Source: Comamonadaceae bacterium
Lineage (GTDB): Bacteria > Pseudomonadota > Gammaproteobacteria > Burkholderiales > Burkholderiaceae_C
Reading direction: 5' to 3'
DNA: 64,000 bases
NCBI GenBank assembly: GCA_947475685.1
Contig: CANJNC010000009.1
Location: 18,641 to 82,640 of the forward strand
Shown: one piece after another, positions 34,246 to 43,738 of the stretch
How positions within the stretch are numbered: position 1 is the first letter of the stretch
Layout: each line of letters opens with the position of its first letter
Translations under genes and position numbers: made by a program
The notes under the pieces: generated by a model
Told to the model about the DNA's origin: nothing
Seen by the model: the letters and a program-made list of their open reading frames with translations, nothing else
The model's database searches: none

Positions 34246-35441
34246 GTGAATCAAAACTTAGAGTGGGTGTTGCCGGTTTAGGCCGTGCATTTACCCTCAT
34301 GTTACCCACCTTTTTAAAGGATCCGCGTATTCAATTGGTGAGTGCTACCGATCCACAGCCCTTGGCCTGCGCTCAATTTGAGCGCGACTTTGGTGCGCAA
34401 TGTGTAGACAGCGTAGAAGACTTGTGTGCTCGCTCAGATGTGCAAGTGGTCTACATTGCTACGCCCCATCAATTGCATGCAAGTCATGTGGAGCTGGCCG
34501 CGGCAAAGGGCAAGCATATCTTGGTCGAAAAACCAATGGCGCTGAGCTTGGGCGATTGCGATCGAATGATTCAAGCGGTCAAAAGGGCCGGTACAGTGAT
34601 GGTGGTAGGCCACAGCCATAGCTTTAACGCCCCTATCTTAAGGGCGTACGATCGCATTAGAAGCGGTGAATTCGGATCTGTCAGAATGATTCATTCTTTG
34701 AATTACACCGATTTTTTATACCGACCAAGGCGCCCCGAAGAGCTCGATACTGAACAAGGTGGAGGGGTCATTTTTAGCCAAGCCGCTCATCAATTGGATA
34801 TCGTGAGATTGCTTGGAGGAGGGCTGGTGACAAGTGTGACCGCGCGCACCGGTGCGTGGGATCCCCAAAGACCAACCGAGGGTGCTTACAGCGCACTTTT
34901 GAGCTTCGCAAATGGAGCCTTTGCAAGTCTGAGTTACAGTGGCTATGCACACTTTGACAGCGATACGTGGATGGAGAAAGTAGGGGAGTTGGGGCAAGCG
35001 AAAAATGATGTTGACTATGGCACTGCAAAACGCAGACTGGCAACTGTTCAAACGCATGAGCAAGAAACAGCTCTCAAAGCCGCAAGAAATTATGGGGCCC
35101 CAGATTGGAAAAGTAATCTTGACTCAAAACTGCCAAGCAAGCATCAGCACTTTGGACCACTGATCATCAGTTGCGACAAGGCTGATTTGAGGCCTGTCCC
35201 AAATGGGTTGTGGATTGATGGTGAAAGCGAATCACGGCTTTTCGAAATTCCAGCTCCAATCGTGCCACGCCAAGAAGTGATCGACGAGCTATACAATGCG
35301 GTTTTATTTCAAAAGCCTGTATTGCATAGTGGAGCTTGGGCTCGTGCCACCACAGAGCTCAGTCTTGCAATCTTGGAGTCAGCACGTGGTGACAAAACGG
35401 TTTTACCAAAATATCAAATTGAACCCACTCACTCATTATGA
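34242..35441 (+). CDS. Gfo/Idh/MocA family dehydrogenase (dihydrodiol-dehydrogenase-like)
   Basis: 399-residue NAD(P)-dependent oxidoreductase. The Rossmann motif is GVAGLGRAFTLMLP, the family Lys97 lies in LVEKPMALS, and the substrate-domain histidine block is FSQAAHQLDIVRLLGGG. Length and context match the phthalate 4,5-cis-dihydrodiol dehydrogenase type, which re-aromatises the diol made by the oxygenase. It is translationally coupled to the reductase upstream and overlaps the MarR gene downstream. Assignment to that step is inference from neighbours. Confidence 0.9.
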   Translation: MSESKLRVGVAGLGRAFTLMLPTFLKDPRIQLVSATDPQPLACAQFERDFGAQCVDSVEDLCARSDVQVVYIATPHQLHASHVELAAAKGKHILVEKPMALSLGDCDRMIQAVKRAGTVMVVGHSHSFNAPILRAYDRIRSGEFGSVRMIHSLNYTDFLYRPRRPEELDTEQGGGVIFSQAAHQLDIVRLLGGGLVTSVTARTGAWDPQRPTEGAYSALLSFANGAFASLSYSGYAHFDSDTWMEKVGELGQAKNDVDYGTAKRRLATVQTHEQETALKAARNYGAPDWKSNLDSKLPSKHQHFGPLIISCDKADLRPVPNGLWIDGESESRLFEIPAPIVPRQEVIDELYNAVLFQKPVLHSGAWARATTELSLAILESARGDKTVLPKYQIEPTHSL

Positions 35442-35923
35442 AGAAAAACAAGCAAGAGACTCAACTTATTCTCAAGCACTGGCAAAATGCGGTCCCAGAT
35501 GATCGTTTGGCACACTTGGTGAGGGACTCTGGTCGGGCATATTCCCGTGCACTTCAAACGCGATTGAGTCAACACGATGTTCCCTTTGGACATTGGACTT
35601 TCCTTAGAATTCTTTGGGAGTCAGACGGATTGACTCAAAGTGAGCTCAGCGCTCAAGCTGGGGTCATGGAGCCGACCACTTTCAGTGCCATGAAAAAAAT
35701 GGAAAGCTTGGGGTATATCACTAGACGTCATTCTCCTGAGAATAAAAAAAATTTATACGTCCACCTGACCACAAAAGGGCGCAAACTCAAGCAAATTTTG
35801 GTACCCTTGGCCGAACAAGTCAACCAAGTCAGTGTCAAGGGTATAAGCGCACAAGATGTCGCTACAACCAGGCGAGTTTTACTCTGTATTTTGACCAACC
35901 TTGCAAGTGATGGTGTTTCCTAA
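35438..35923 (+). CDS. MarR family transcriptional regulator
   Basis: 161 residues with a winged helix-turn-helix core: LTQSELSAQAGVMEPTTFSAMKKMESLGYI, then wing RRHSPENKKNLYVHLTTKGRKL. MarR proteins usually repress catabolic genes and release DNA on binding a phenolic or aromatic ligand. It is the last gene of the reductase-dehydrogenase transcript (ATG overlaps the previous stop), so it probably controls the oxygenase region and is autoregulated through that operon. Confidence 0.93.
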   Translation: MKKNKQETQLILKHWQNAVPDDRLAHLVRDSGRAYSRALQTRLSQHDVPFGHWTFLRILWESDGLTQSELSAQAGVMEPTTFSAMKKMESLGYITRRHSPENKKNLYVHLTTKGRKLKQILVPLAEQVNQVSVKGISAQDVATTRRVLLCILTNLASDGVS

Positions 35924-35950
35924 GATGAGAGTTAGAGAATTTAGAAAAAT

Positions 35951-35972
35951 AAATCAATGATTCGATTGATTT
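35951..35972. terminator. AT-rich hairpin after marR
   Basis: AAATCAAT-GATTCG-ATTGATTT, an 8-bp perfect stem 28 bases after the marR stop, followed by TCTT. It could end the reductase transcript or act as an operator before the next Bug gene. The stem is AT-rich, so termination would be weak. Confidence 0.4.
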
Positions 35973-36086
35973 TCTTAAACTCGCTGTACTTGATGGAGAT
36001 CTGTCACGATTTTTGGTTTGAGTTAAATGAGAATAGAAAATCGAACTTTCTGTATTCAATCGTATTTTGATTAGGAGCTAACTCTC

Positions 36087-37094
36087 ATGAAATTTCACAT
36101 GCTTACATTTCGTTGCGCGTATGCACTTGTATACTTTTTGAGTGTATTTTTTGCGCACTCGGTACAGTCTCAAACTCAAACTGCTCCAAGTGTTGCTTAT
36201 CCAGACAGACCCATTCGATTGATTGTGCCTTTCCCGCCAGCAGGAGGAGCCGATAATTTGGCCCGTACGATCGTTCCTAAAGCCGCTCAAATTTTAGGCC
36301 AAACGATTTTCATCGATAACAAACCCGGTGCTGGGGGGAATGTAGGCTCAGAAATTGTGGCTCACGCCAATCCCGATGGTTATACCTTGCTCTACGGTAC
36401 CAACGGTACTCACGGAACCAATCACGCTTTGTATTCAAAAACCGGCTTTGATCCCTTTAAGGATTTTGCGCCAATTTCAAGGTTGACAACCATTCCTGCC
36501 ATGTTGGTGGTCAATCCCAATCTAGGAGTCAATTCAGTCAAGGAATTGATCAACTATATCAAGTCCAATCCAGGAAGAGTGAGCTTTGCATCTGCTGGCA
36601 ATGGAACCACTTCTCATATGGCGGGAATGCAGTTCAAGAACATGGCCGCTTTAGATATTGTCCACGTTCCATATAAAGGCGGAGGACCCGCGTTGATGGG
36701 GGTGATGGGTGGGGAGGTTCAAATCACATTGGATTTGATGGCCAACGTCTACACTCAGGTCAAAGCTGGAAAGCTAAAAGGCCTTGCAGTTACGACCTCT
36801 GGCCGAATCAGTATGGTGCCCGATATACCTACCTTGGATGAATCCGGCATAAATGGTTTTGATATGGCGGCCACGGATGGGCTATACGCGCCCTTTGGAA
36901 CACCAGCGCTCATCATTGAAAAGCTCAATAAAGTTTTTCGACAAGCTTTGACGGATACCCAAGTGACTGAAAATCTGAATTTAAAAGGTGCCTTTCCTAC
37001 GCCCAGTTCTGCGGAGGAGTTGGCCAAACACATTGCCAAAGAAATGCCCATGTGGGTACGTTTGGTCAAAGAGTCTGGTGCAAAGGTTGATTAA
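36087..37094 (+). CDS. Bug/TctC family substrate-binding protein
   Basis: 335 residues with a signal peptide ending near SVQS and mature start QTQTAPSVAYPDRP. Loops: VPFPPAGGADNLART, FIDNKPGAGGNVG and ANPDGYTLLYGTNG. AGGAG lies nine bases before the ATG. It is followed after 23 bases by the M29/NicX-like gene, so the two form a receptor-enzyme pair, 160 bases downstream of marR. Confidence 0.94.
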   Translation: MKFHMLTFRCAYALVYFLSVFFAHSVQSQTQTAPSVAYPDRPIRLIVPFPPAGGADNLARTIVPKAAQILGQTIFIDNKPGAGGNVGSEIVAHANPDGYTLLYGTNGTHGTNHALYSKTGFDPFKDFAPISRLTTIPAMLVVNPNLGVNSVKELINYIKSNPGRVSFASAGNGTTSHMAGMQFKNMAALDIVHVPYKGGGPALMGVMGGEVQITLDLMANVYTQVKAGKLKGLAVTTSGRISMVPDIPTLDESGINGFDMAATDGLYAPFGTPALIIEKLNKVFRQALTDTQVTENLNLKGAFPTPSSAEELAKHIAKEMPMWVRLVKESGAKVD

Positions 37095-37117
37095 TCAACG
37101 AAAAAAACAGGATACAT

Positions 37118-38293
37118 ATGAACTTATTTGAACACTATCAATCCCATCCATCCTTATTCAATGGAACGCCCAAGCCTTTAAGAAAAGAGATTACAGAGGT
37201 TAAAAATTATTTCAAGGCGCTTGAAAATTTTTCAAAGGTTTTTGCGATTCGACCTGGTGAAAGAGTCCTCTTTTTAACCGATCCGCTTTTAGATACGAGA
37301 GTCGTGGATGCCATATCTGGACTAGCAAATGCAAGAGGGGCCACTGTGACCCAATACATGGCAGAAAGCACCACTTTATCTAGCGTTCCAGATGAGGTGA
37401 AGCCACTGATTGAAAAAGCAAATTTTGTGGTGTCGACTTGGTTTTGCTCAATTGAAGACCCCTTCAATGTATCCATGAGAAAAAAAGGTCAACGGTGGGT
37501 CAAGATCACCTACTTTAGAGATCTCGATTTGCTGATGACGGCACAAGCACGTTTTCCAATAGAGTTGGTTGGTGAAATTTTGCGAGCAACGGTTAGGAAA
37601 ATTCCGCAGAATCAAGCATTCAAGTTCTCCTTTACCGATGAGAGAGGTTCGCATTTAGAAATTCCGTATTCTGCTTCCATGCGAGAGTCGATGTTTTCTG
37701 GCAATCGTTGGAGGGGAAAGATGTGCGCAGATGAGGATGGTTGCTATGTGCACTACCTTCCAACGCACGGTCCTAATTTTTGGGACAGTACAGCCATGAA
37801 GAATGAAGCCCATAAAAATATTCAAATCAATGGGGTACTCTATCCCCAATGGGCCATCGGTTTTGAAAAGCCATTCCAAGAAAAAATTGCCGTGGAACTA
37901 AAAGACAATCACGTGATTGGAGTGAGTGGTGAGTCTAATGATGCAAAAATTCTTAGAGAGATGTTGATTGGCGGGAAAATTATTGAAGGAGGCGGTTGTG
38001 GTTTTAATCCGCAAGCGCCTAGGTACTCCATTTATCCGGCGGGATCTAATTCACCGGGTGCATTGCATTTCGGTATCGATTTGGCAAAACCAAGCGATTT
38101 CATACGCCGGGTCATGCCAAATTGGGAAGAGCCACCAGTCCATCAGGACTTGGTTATTTACGATTCAACTCTAAAGGCTGGTGAAAATTTAATTATTGAT
38201 CAAGGCCATTTAACCGCATTGAGTGATCAAAGTGTCATTGATCTTGCTAACAAATTTGGAGACTCTGAATCGATTCTTTATGGCGAAATCTAA
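37118..38293 (+). CDS. M29 peptidase / 2,5-dihydroxypyridine dioxygenase (NicX)-like metalloprotein
   Basis: 391 residues. The N-terminal part (IRPGERVLFLTDPLLDTRVVD, then GATVTQYMAES) resembles the M29 aminopeptidase fold that NicX ring-cleaving dioxygenases also use. Possible metal ligands in the C-terminal part are Glu290 (IIEGGGCGFNPQA), His317 (GALHFGID) and the His342-x-Asp344 pair in PVHQDLVIYD. HxD is the pair shared by M29 peptidases and NicX. It could be a ring-cleavage dioxygenase or a small-amide hydrolase. Pairing with a Bug receptor favours a carboxylated aromatic or pyridine substrate. The match is remote. Confidence 0.65.
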   Translation: MNLFEHYQSHPSLFNGTPKPLRKEITEVKNYFKALENFSKVFAIRPGERVLFLTDPLLDTRVVDAISGLANARGATVTQYMAESTTLSSVPDEVKPLIEKANFVVSTWFCSIEDPFNVSMRKKGQRWVKITYFRDLDLLMTAQARFPIELVGEILRATVRKIPQNQAFKFSFTDERGSHLEIPYSASMRESMFSGNRWRGKMCADEDGCYVHYLPTHGPNFWDSTAMKNEAHKNIQINGVLYPQWAIGFEKPFQEKIAVELKDNHVIGVSGESNDAKILREMLIGGKIIEGGGCGFNPQAPRYSIYPAGSNSPGALHFGIDLAKPSDFIRRVMPNWEEPPVHQDLVIYDSTLKAGENLIIDQGHLTALSDQSVIDLANKFGDSESILYGEI

Positions 38294-38396
38294 AAAATGA
38301 CGCCATCAAAATCGGTTGACAAGATATTTTGTGGAAAATTGATTCAGGTCCAAGAAGAGGGCGTTTTTTTAGAGTAAATTATTTTCTAAGTAAACG

Positions 38397-39398
38397 TCAA
38401 TCTTGAAGTTCAATATGTGCATCCTTGATTGCTTTTGCATAACTCAACAGATCTTGCTGGTATTTAACAGAAAAATTTTCTGGCGTACTTCCAACTGCTT
38501 CATAACCCCAGTTTGGCAATTTCCCTTTGATTTCAGGTGAGTTCAGAACTTTGGTAAATTCAGCCTGAATTTTTCTTGCGATAAGCAATTGAGTTCCTGC
38601 AGGAGCAAACAGCCCAAGCCATCCCGTATGTTCAAAATTAGGGACACCACTTTCACTTATTGTTGGAACATCCGGTATTGCTTCTGATCTTTTGGTGCCG
38701 GTCATTGCAATGATCTTTAATTTACCCGCATGCATTGGATTAATGACTCCTGAAAGGGGTGAAATTGCTGCACCCACGTAACCAGACAAGAGTGCTTGAT
38801 TCATGGGAGCATCGCCTTTATAGGGGATGTGAGTAAGTTCTAAATTTGCACTTTGTTTGAGCAATTCCATCACCAAATGTGGCGCCGAACCAAGGCCAGT
38901 AGAGCCATAGTTTAATGAATTGGGCTTGACTCTTGCTGCATTTAAAAAATCCGAAAAATTATTCACTCCAATTGTGGGGCCTACTGCAAGAACTAAGTAA
39001 GACGACATGATTTGAGTAACCGCAGTGAGATCTTTTTTTGCATCAAAGGGCAGTTTTTTATAAAGACTTGGTGCAATCGCTAGCCCGTGAGTGGTTAGCA
39101 AAAGTGTATATCCGTCAGGATTGGACTTTGCAACAGTATCCGCCCCTATGATGGCTCCTGCTCCGGGCTTATTTTCAATCAAAAAAGGTTGCTTGAGTGA
39201 TTCACTGATTTGCTGACTTAAGTTTCTTGTGACGGTATCAACGGCCCCTCCCGCTGGAAAGGGGACAACAATTCGAACGGGTTTTACTGGCCAATTTTGA
39301 GCACTCGCTCCATTCATCGCTAAAGTTATCAAAATACTGGATAAATAAAATAGACCGTTTTTAATTTTAAAAACACCAGTGTTGAATGAGTATTTCAT
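38397..39398 (-). CDS. Bug/TctC family substrate-binding protein
   Basis: 333 residues with signal peptide (LFYLSSILITLAMNGASA) and mature start QNWPVKPVR. Loops: VPFPAGGAVDTVTRN, LIENKPGAGAIIG and SNPDGYTLLLTTHG. It is the last gene of the minus-strand group Bug - small protein - hyuA - hyuB - Bug, two bases after the hyuB stop. A GACGCC...GGCGTTTTTTT pairing with a long loop in the 100-base spacer to the convergent M29-like gene may help terminate. Confidence 0.93.
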   Translation of the reverse strand: MKYSFNTGVFKIKNGLFYLSSILITLAMNGASAQNWPVKPVRIVVPFPAGGAVDTVTRNLSQQISESLKQPFLIENKPGAGAIIGADTVAKSNPDGYTLLLTTHGLAIAPSLYKKLPFDAKKDLTAVTQIMSSYLVLAVGPTIGVNNFSDFLNAARVKPNSLNYGSTGLGSAPHLVMELLKQSANLELTHIPYKGDAPMNQALLSGYVGAAISPLSGVINPMHAGKLKIIAMTGTKRSEAIPDVPTISESGVPNFEHTGWLGLFAPAGTQLLIARKIQAEFTKVLNSPEIKGKLPNWGYEAVGSTPENFSVKYQQDLLSYAKAIKDAHIELQD

Positions 39399-39400
39399 TT

Positions 39401-41149
39401 TTATTTCTTTTTTGCGTTTTTGCGCAGTTCATTGGTCGCTTTAATATCAATGCTTCCAGCCTTTAACACTGCAACTTTATATATTTTCTTTGCACTTTCT
39501 TTACAAATATATCCTTGGCGAAGATCATTTTTAACTCGCTCAGGATCCCTTTCAACAGGGGGGCCAAATCCACCGCCACCACCTGTCAATAAGGTAAAGG
39601 TGTCTCCCTTGTTGAGTCTTTTTAATAACACCTTGGCGTTGGGGAATTGATCAAAAATCTCTCCAGATTGGTTGAGATTGACTTTGTTTCCCATGCCACT
39701 TAATCCGCCTTCTAAGCCCCAGGGTTGGCAATGCATGCGGTCAACTTGTGCATTAAAGTTCATGCTTGATCTTGCCATGATGATTTGTTCTGTACCAAGT
39801 CCGCCCCTAAATCTTCCTGGGCCGCCCGAGTTCTGTCGAAGACCGTGTTTGAGATACATCAATGGAAATTTTGCTTCCATTTGTTCAATGGGATTGTTAT
39901 GTGTATCGCCATCGTTCATACAGACAGTGGCGGACATTCCATCTTCATTGAACTTGGCTCCCCAGCCGCCTCCAGAAGGTCCTACGCTGCTTAAAAAGAA
40001 GCGACCGTCTTTTGGAGAAATGCCATTGACCATCGCCAATCCTAGATCTGCGTGATGTCCTGCAATGACTTTATCTGGCATCGCCGCGTACATGGCTTTG
40101 AATATTGAATCTATCACTGTCATTGGGTAAGTCATCCACCACCTCATAGCGGCGGGTTTGACTGCACTCACAACAGTACCCTCTGGAACAATCGTCTCCA
40201 GTGCTCTAAAACTGCCTTCGTTGATCGGATAGTCAGTTGCTGAGGTTAAGCACTTATAGGCGACTTGTGCGCAAGAAATACCTGTGCTGGGTCCAGAGTT
40301 GTAAAATCCACGAACTTGCGGGCTAACACCCGTAAGGTCAATCGTCATGCGGTCGCCTTTTTTGATGATCTTGACTTTGATCGGGATGCGTTTTCCGATC
40401 TCAACTCCATCATCATCCATAAATGACTCAGCCTCGTACACGCCATCTGGTATGGCTTTGGTTTGGGCTCTGGCCTTTGCCTCTGAGATATCCATGATCC
40501 GATCAATGGCATTCAATACAGGTAATTGTCCGTAGCGATGTAAGAGCTCTAAAAAGCGTCTTTCACCCGTGGTGACTGCAATAATTTGAGCTCTCAAATC
40601 CCCCATGGCCCTATCTGGAATTCGTACGTTGTTTCGGATGATATCTACGAGATCTTGATTAACCACTCCTGCGGTTTGATATTTTAAAATTGGAACTTGA
40701 ATTCCTTCAGAGTAAATATCGGTGGTCACGCCGCCTAGAACACCGCCAACATCAGGCCAGTGTGCCATGCAGCATGACCAGCCTGATAACTTGCCTTCAA
40801 AGAAAATTGGAATGCTGAACGTGAAATGATGAAGATGAGAGCCAGTGATATAAGCATCGTTGGTCACTAAAATATCACCGGGCCCTATATTTTTTCCAAA
40901 ATGTTTAATTTTCTCCTTGATGGTGTTGGACATGCCTCTTATAAAGCTAGGCAATCCAAGGCCAATAGATACTGTATCTCCCTTGGCTGTGTAAAGTCCA
41001 ACGGTAAAGTCCAATGCTTCGTAAATAATCATATTGTAGGCTGTACGCATAAGGTTAATTTTCATTTCCTCTGTGACAGCAAGGACACCATTTCTCACAA
41101 TTTCAGTCAGTACGGCATCGGCTCTGATTATTTTTGATTTTGCTTTCAT
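39401..41149 (-). CDS. hyuB: Hydantoinase B / oxoprolinase family protein HyuB
   Basis: 582-residue subunit of the hydantoinase B/oxoprolinase/acetone carboxylase-alpha superfamily. Recognisable blocks: RTAYNMIIYEALDFTVG, GDILVTNDAYITGSHLHHFTF with metal-type histidines, AHWPDVGG, NSGGPGRFRGGLGTEQI and TGGGGGFGPPVERDP. With HyuA it performs ATP-dependent hydrolysis of a cyclic amide such as a hydantoin or 5-oxoproline, or a carboxylation. Its ATG overlaps the hyuA stop. The natural substrate is unknown. Confidence 0.94.
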   Translation of the reverse strand: MKAKSKIIRADAVLTEIVRNGVLAVTEEMKINLMRTAYNMIIYEALDFTVGLYTAKGDTVSIGLGLPSFIRGMSNTIKEKIKHFGKNIGPGDILVTNDAYITGSHLHHFTFSIPIFFEGKLSGWSCCMAHWPDVGGVLGGVTTDIYSEGIQVPILKYQTAGVVNQDLVDIIRNNVRIPDRAMGDLRAQIIAVTTGERRFLELLHRYGQLPVLNAIDRIMDISEAKARAQTKAIPDGVYEAESFMDDDGVEIGKRIPIKVKIIKKGDRMTIDLTGVSPQVRGFYNSGPSTGISCAQVAYKCLTSATDYPINEGSFRALETIVPEGTVVSAVKPAAMRWWMTYPMTVIDSIFKAMYAAMPDKVIAGHHADLGLAMVNGISPKDGRFFLSSVGPSGGGWGAKFNEDGMSATVCMNDGDTHNNPIEQMEAKFPLMYLKHGLRQNSGGPGRFRGGLGTEQIIMARSSMNFNAQVDRMHCQPWGLEGGLSGMGNKVNLNQSGEIFDQFPNAKVLLKRLNKGDTFTLLTGGGGGFGPPVERDPERVKNDLRQGYICKESAKKIYKVAVLKAGSIDIKATNELRKNAKKK

Positions 41150-43227
41150 GTGAAGCTTCCTTCAATATCTATGATTAAATTACCGTAATCATCTACATGC
41201 AATCGATCGCCCGGTTGAACCACGGTGATTGAGGCATATTCTTCAATAAGCGCTGGTCCAATTATTTTGTTGCCCGCTTTGAGAAGGGCTCTGTCATAGG
41301 TCAGCGTTTTAACGGATTTGTTAAGTTCGGAAAAATACACCAGCCTGTGTCCATTTAAAGCAGCGTTTAAAGGCTTAGAGCTGCCTTTTTGAATTTTTTC
41401 AAGTTGGGGTTTTTTCATCACTCCACACACAGTAGCTCTAAGGCTAACGATTTCCCCTGCTTCTTGTGGTGCGCAGGTTCCATATCGGCGTTGATGAACT
41501 GCGTCAAATTGCGTTTTAATTGCTTGGCGGTCTCCTTTTTTTAATACATCGGCGTGAAGATCAACCGTCACAGGATGCTCTTGGCCAACATACCTCATGT
41601 CTGCAGCAAAACTCAATGTCACTTTTGAGGGCTTGATTCCACTGGCTGACAAGGAGGCTTTACCTTGCTTGACCAAATCATTGAATACTTTTTTTAAGTC
41701 AGAAAAAGAAACATCCGATAGTTTTGTAAACCATGTTTTAACAAAATCATATCTAAGGTCCGAGTGAAGCATGCCAAATGCACAAAAATGACCAGGTCCC
41801 TTTGGAATGATAACTCTGCTCATACCTATTTCGCGAGCTATGGCCGTTGCGTGCAGTGGTCCGGCACCTCCATACGCGATAAGTGGAAATGAAGCCGCGT
41901 CCAGTCCTCGTTCAGTAGATACGCCCTTGACGGCATAAGACATAGTGGTCGTTGCAATTCTTAGTATGCCGTCTGCAGCTTGCAAAATATTGAGCCCCAA
42001 AGGTTTGGCAATGTTTTTTAAAATTGTTCGCTCAGCGGCTTTGAGATCTAGTTGCATCTCACCTCCTAAAAACCTGTCTGCGGCAAGTCGACCTAAGACC
42101 AAATTGGCATCTGTCACAGTTGCATAATCACCTCCCTGCCCATAGCAGGCGGGCCCTGGCTGTGCTCCAGCACTTTTGGGCCCCACACTTAAAGCACCAG
42201 ACTCGTCAACTTTGGCAATGCTGCCGCCACCCGTTCCGACTTCAAAGACGTCTACCATTGGAATTTGAACGGGTAGTGCTTGGTTATATCCACCTATTAA
42301 GGCAGCGGTCGTTGTTAAAATTTCACCTTCATAAATAACACCTGCTTTTGCAGTTGTCCCGCCCATATCAAAGGCGACAGCATTTAAAATACCTAACTCT
42401 CGACAAAGCGCTTGAGCTCCAACCACGCCTGCCGCTGGTCCCGATTCAAGCATTCGTATGCACTGTTGTTGCGCTTGCTGTGATTCGTACAAGCCGCCCG
42501 TTGATTGCACAATTAGAAATGACCCTTTGAATCCTTGAGAATGAATATGCTCATTAATTTCAGCTACATACGCACTAACTTTTGGACCAATATAGGCATT
42601 AGAGACTACGGTTGAGCAGCGTTCAAACTCTCTGTATTCTTGAGAAAGTTCATGTGAGGCCGTCACAAAAGTCTTTGGCATTCTCTCCAAGACAATTTCT
42701 TTGACGCGTTCCTCGTGTGCTGGATTTTTATAGCAATGAAATAATAAAATGGCTACTGATTCAACCTTTTCTTCAATCATTTTGTCGCACAGGGCATGAA
42801 CACCTTGCTCATCCAAAGGAATATATATTTCACCCTCTGCTGTAATTCTTTCTTTAACTTCTAAACAAAGGGCTCTTTCAACCAAAGGAATGTGTTTTCG
42901 AAAAAAAAGGTTATAGGCGTCTGGGCGATTGATACGACCTATTTCATAAATATCGCGAAATCCCTCTGTAATGAGAAGCGCAGTTTTCGATCCTGTACGC
43001 TCAAGCATGGTATTGATCGCAACAGTAGATCCGTGCAAAAAAAGTTCAGCATCTGAATACTTGGTTTTCGCTTTCTCAACACCTTCTGAAATTCCATTGA
43101 CAAGTTTACTCGGCGTTGAAAGAGTTTTACCTAATAAAAGTTTGAGTGTTTTTTGATCAAAAGCGGCCACGTCTGTAAAAGTTCCACCGATATCGGCGGC
43201 AAGACGTGTTTTGAATTTTCTTTGCAT
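41146..43227 (-). CDS. hyuA: Hydantoinase A / oxoprolinase family protein HyuA
   Basis: 693 residues with the ASKHA-fold ATP-binding start LAADIGGTFTDVAAFD, AVAFDMGGTTAKAG as the second phosphate loop, GTGGGSIAKVDESG and LIAYGGAGPLHATAIAREIG. It phosphorylates or activates the cyclic amide that HyuB then opens. Length and order with HyuB are standard for the two-subunit enzyme. It is preceded by a 130-base gap and the small unknown gene, and coupled to hyuB by a four-base overlap. Confidence 0.95.
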   Translation of the reverse strand: MQRKFKTRLAADIGGTFTDVAAFDQKTLKLLLGKTLSTPSKLVNGISEGVEKAKTKYSDAELFLHGSTVAINTMLERTGSKTALLITEGFRDIYEIGRINRPDAYNLFFRKHIPLVERALCLEVKERITAEGEIYIPLDEQGVHALCDKMIEEKVESVAILLFHCYKNPAHEERVKEIVLERMPKTFVTASHELSQEYREFERCSTVVSNAYIGPKVSAYVAEINEHIHSQGFKGSFLIVQSTGGLYESQQAQQQCIRMLESGPAAGVVGAQALCRELGILNAVAFDMGGTTAKAGVIYEGEILTTTAALIGGYNQALPVQIPMVDVFEVGTGGGSIAKVDESGALSVGPKSAGAQPGPACYGQGGDYATVTDANLVLGRLAADRFLGGEMQLDLKAAERTILKNIAKPLGLNILQAADGILRIATTTMSYAVKGVSTERGLDAASFPLIAYGGAGPLHATAIAREIGMSRVIIPKGPGHFCAFGMLHSDLRYDFVKTWFTKLSDVSFSDLKKVFNDLVKQGKASLSASGIKPSKVTLSFAADMRYVGQEHPVTVDLHADVLKKGDRQAIKTQFDAVHQRRYGTCAPQEAGEIVSLRATVCGVMKKPQLEKIQKGSSKPLNAALNGHRLVYFSELNKSVKTLTYDRALLKAGNKIIGPALIEEYASITVVQPGDRLHVDDYGNLIIDIEGSFT

Positions 43228-43357
43228 AAAATAAGACTTTATATTTGACTGATACTATTCAATGATACAGAAGTACTCTTGAAACTTGGTAGGGGTAATT
43301 CCCGTTTTTTTTTAACATATTTTTCTGAAGTTATTGATTGCTTAATCTCTTTAAGCC

Positions 43358-43711
43358 TTAGCCTAAGTGAGATTTATTCAAGGACGTAATCGTATTGGAT
43401 AAATCGTTTAAAACCCTCGTTGCGAGAGATTTTGAGGGAGGTTGAATCGCTATGTTTTTAAGGAGGTCGGAAAGGCTTCCCGTATGTCCCTCTCTGTATT
43501 GAGCGAATTGTTTAAGCCACTGATCAAACGCCACTTCTTTTTTATATTTTTCGCATAAAAAATCGATGATGTTTATTTCTAAATCGGTTACAGCAATACC
43601 AGGCATGGATCCAGCGCAACTGCATCCGGAGCTTAGTGACAAGTGAACTTGGGATAATCGATTCCATTGACCCAGTAACTGAACAGCTAAAAGCGATGTA
43701 TTAACTTTCAT
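43358..43711 (-). CDS. Small hypothetical protein between Bug and hyuA
   Basis: 117 residues, not recognised. There is no signal peptide. Residues 26-36 hold a striking SSGCSCAGSMPG turn with two cysteines, followed by a predominantly helical remainder (DLEINIIDFLCEKYKKEVAFDQWLKQF). It lies 27 bases after a Bug gene and 130 before hyuA on the same strand, and no other gene overlaps it. Possible roles are a metal- or cofactor-handling accessory for HyuAB or a regulator. Codon use is as AT-rich as its neighbours, supporting a real gene. Confidence 0.65.
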   Translation of the reverse strand: MKVNTSLLAVQLLGQWNRLSQVHLSLSSGCSCAGSMPGIAVTDLEINIIDFLCEKYKKEVAFDQWLKQFAQYREGHTGSLSDLLKNIAIQPPSKSLATRVLNDLSNTITSLNKSHLG

Positions 43712-43738
43712 GAGTTTTCTTATAATCTATACCTTCAA

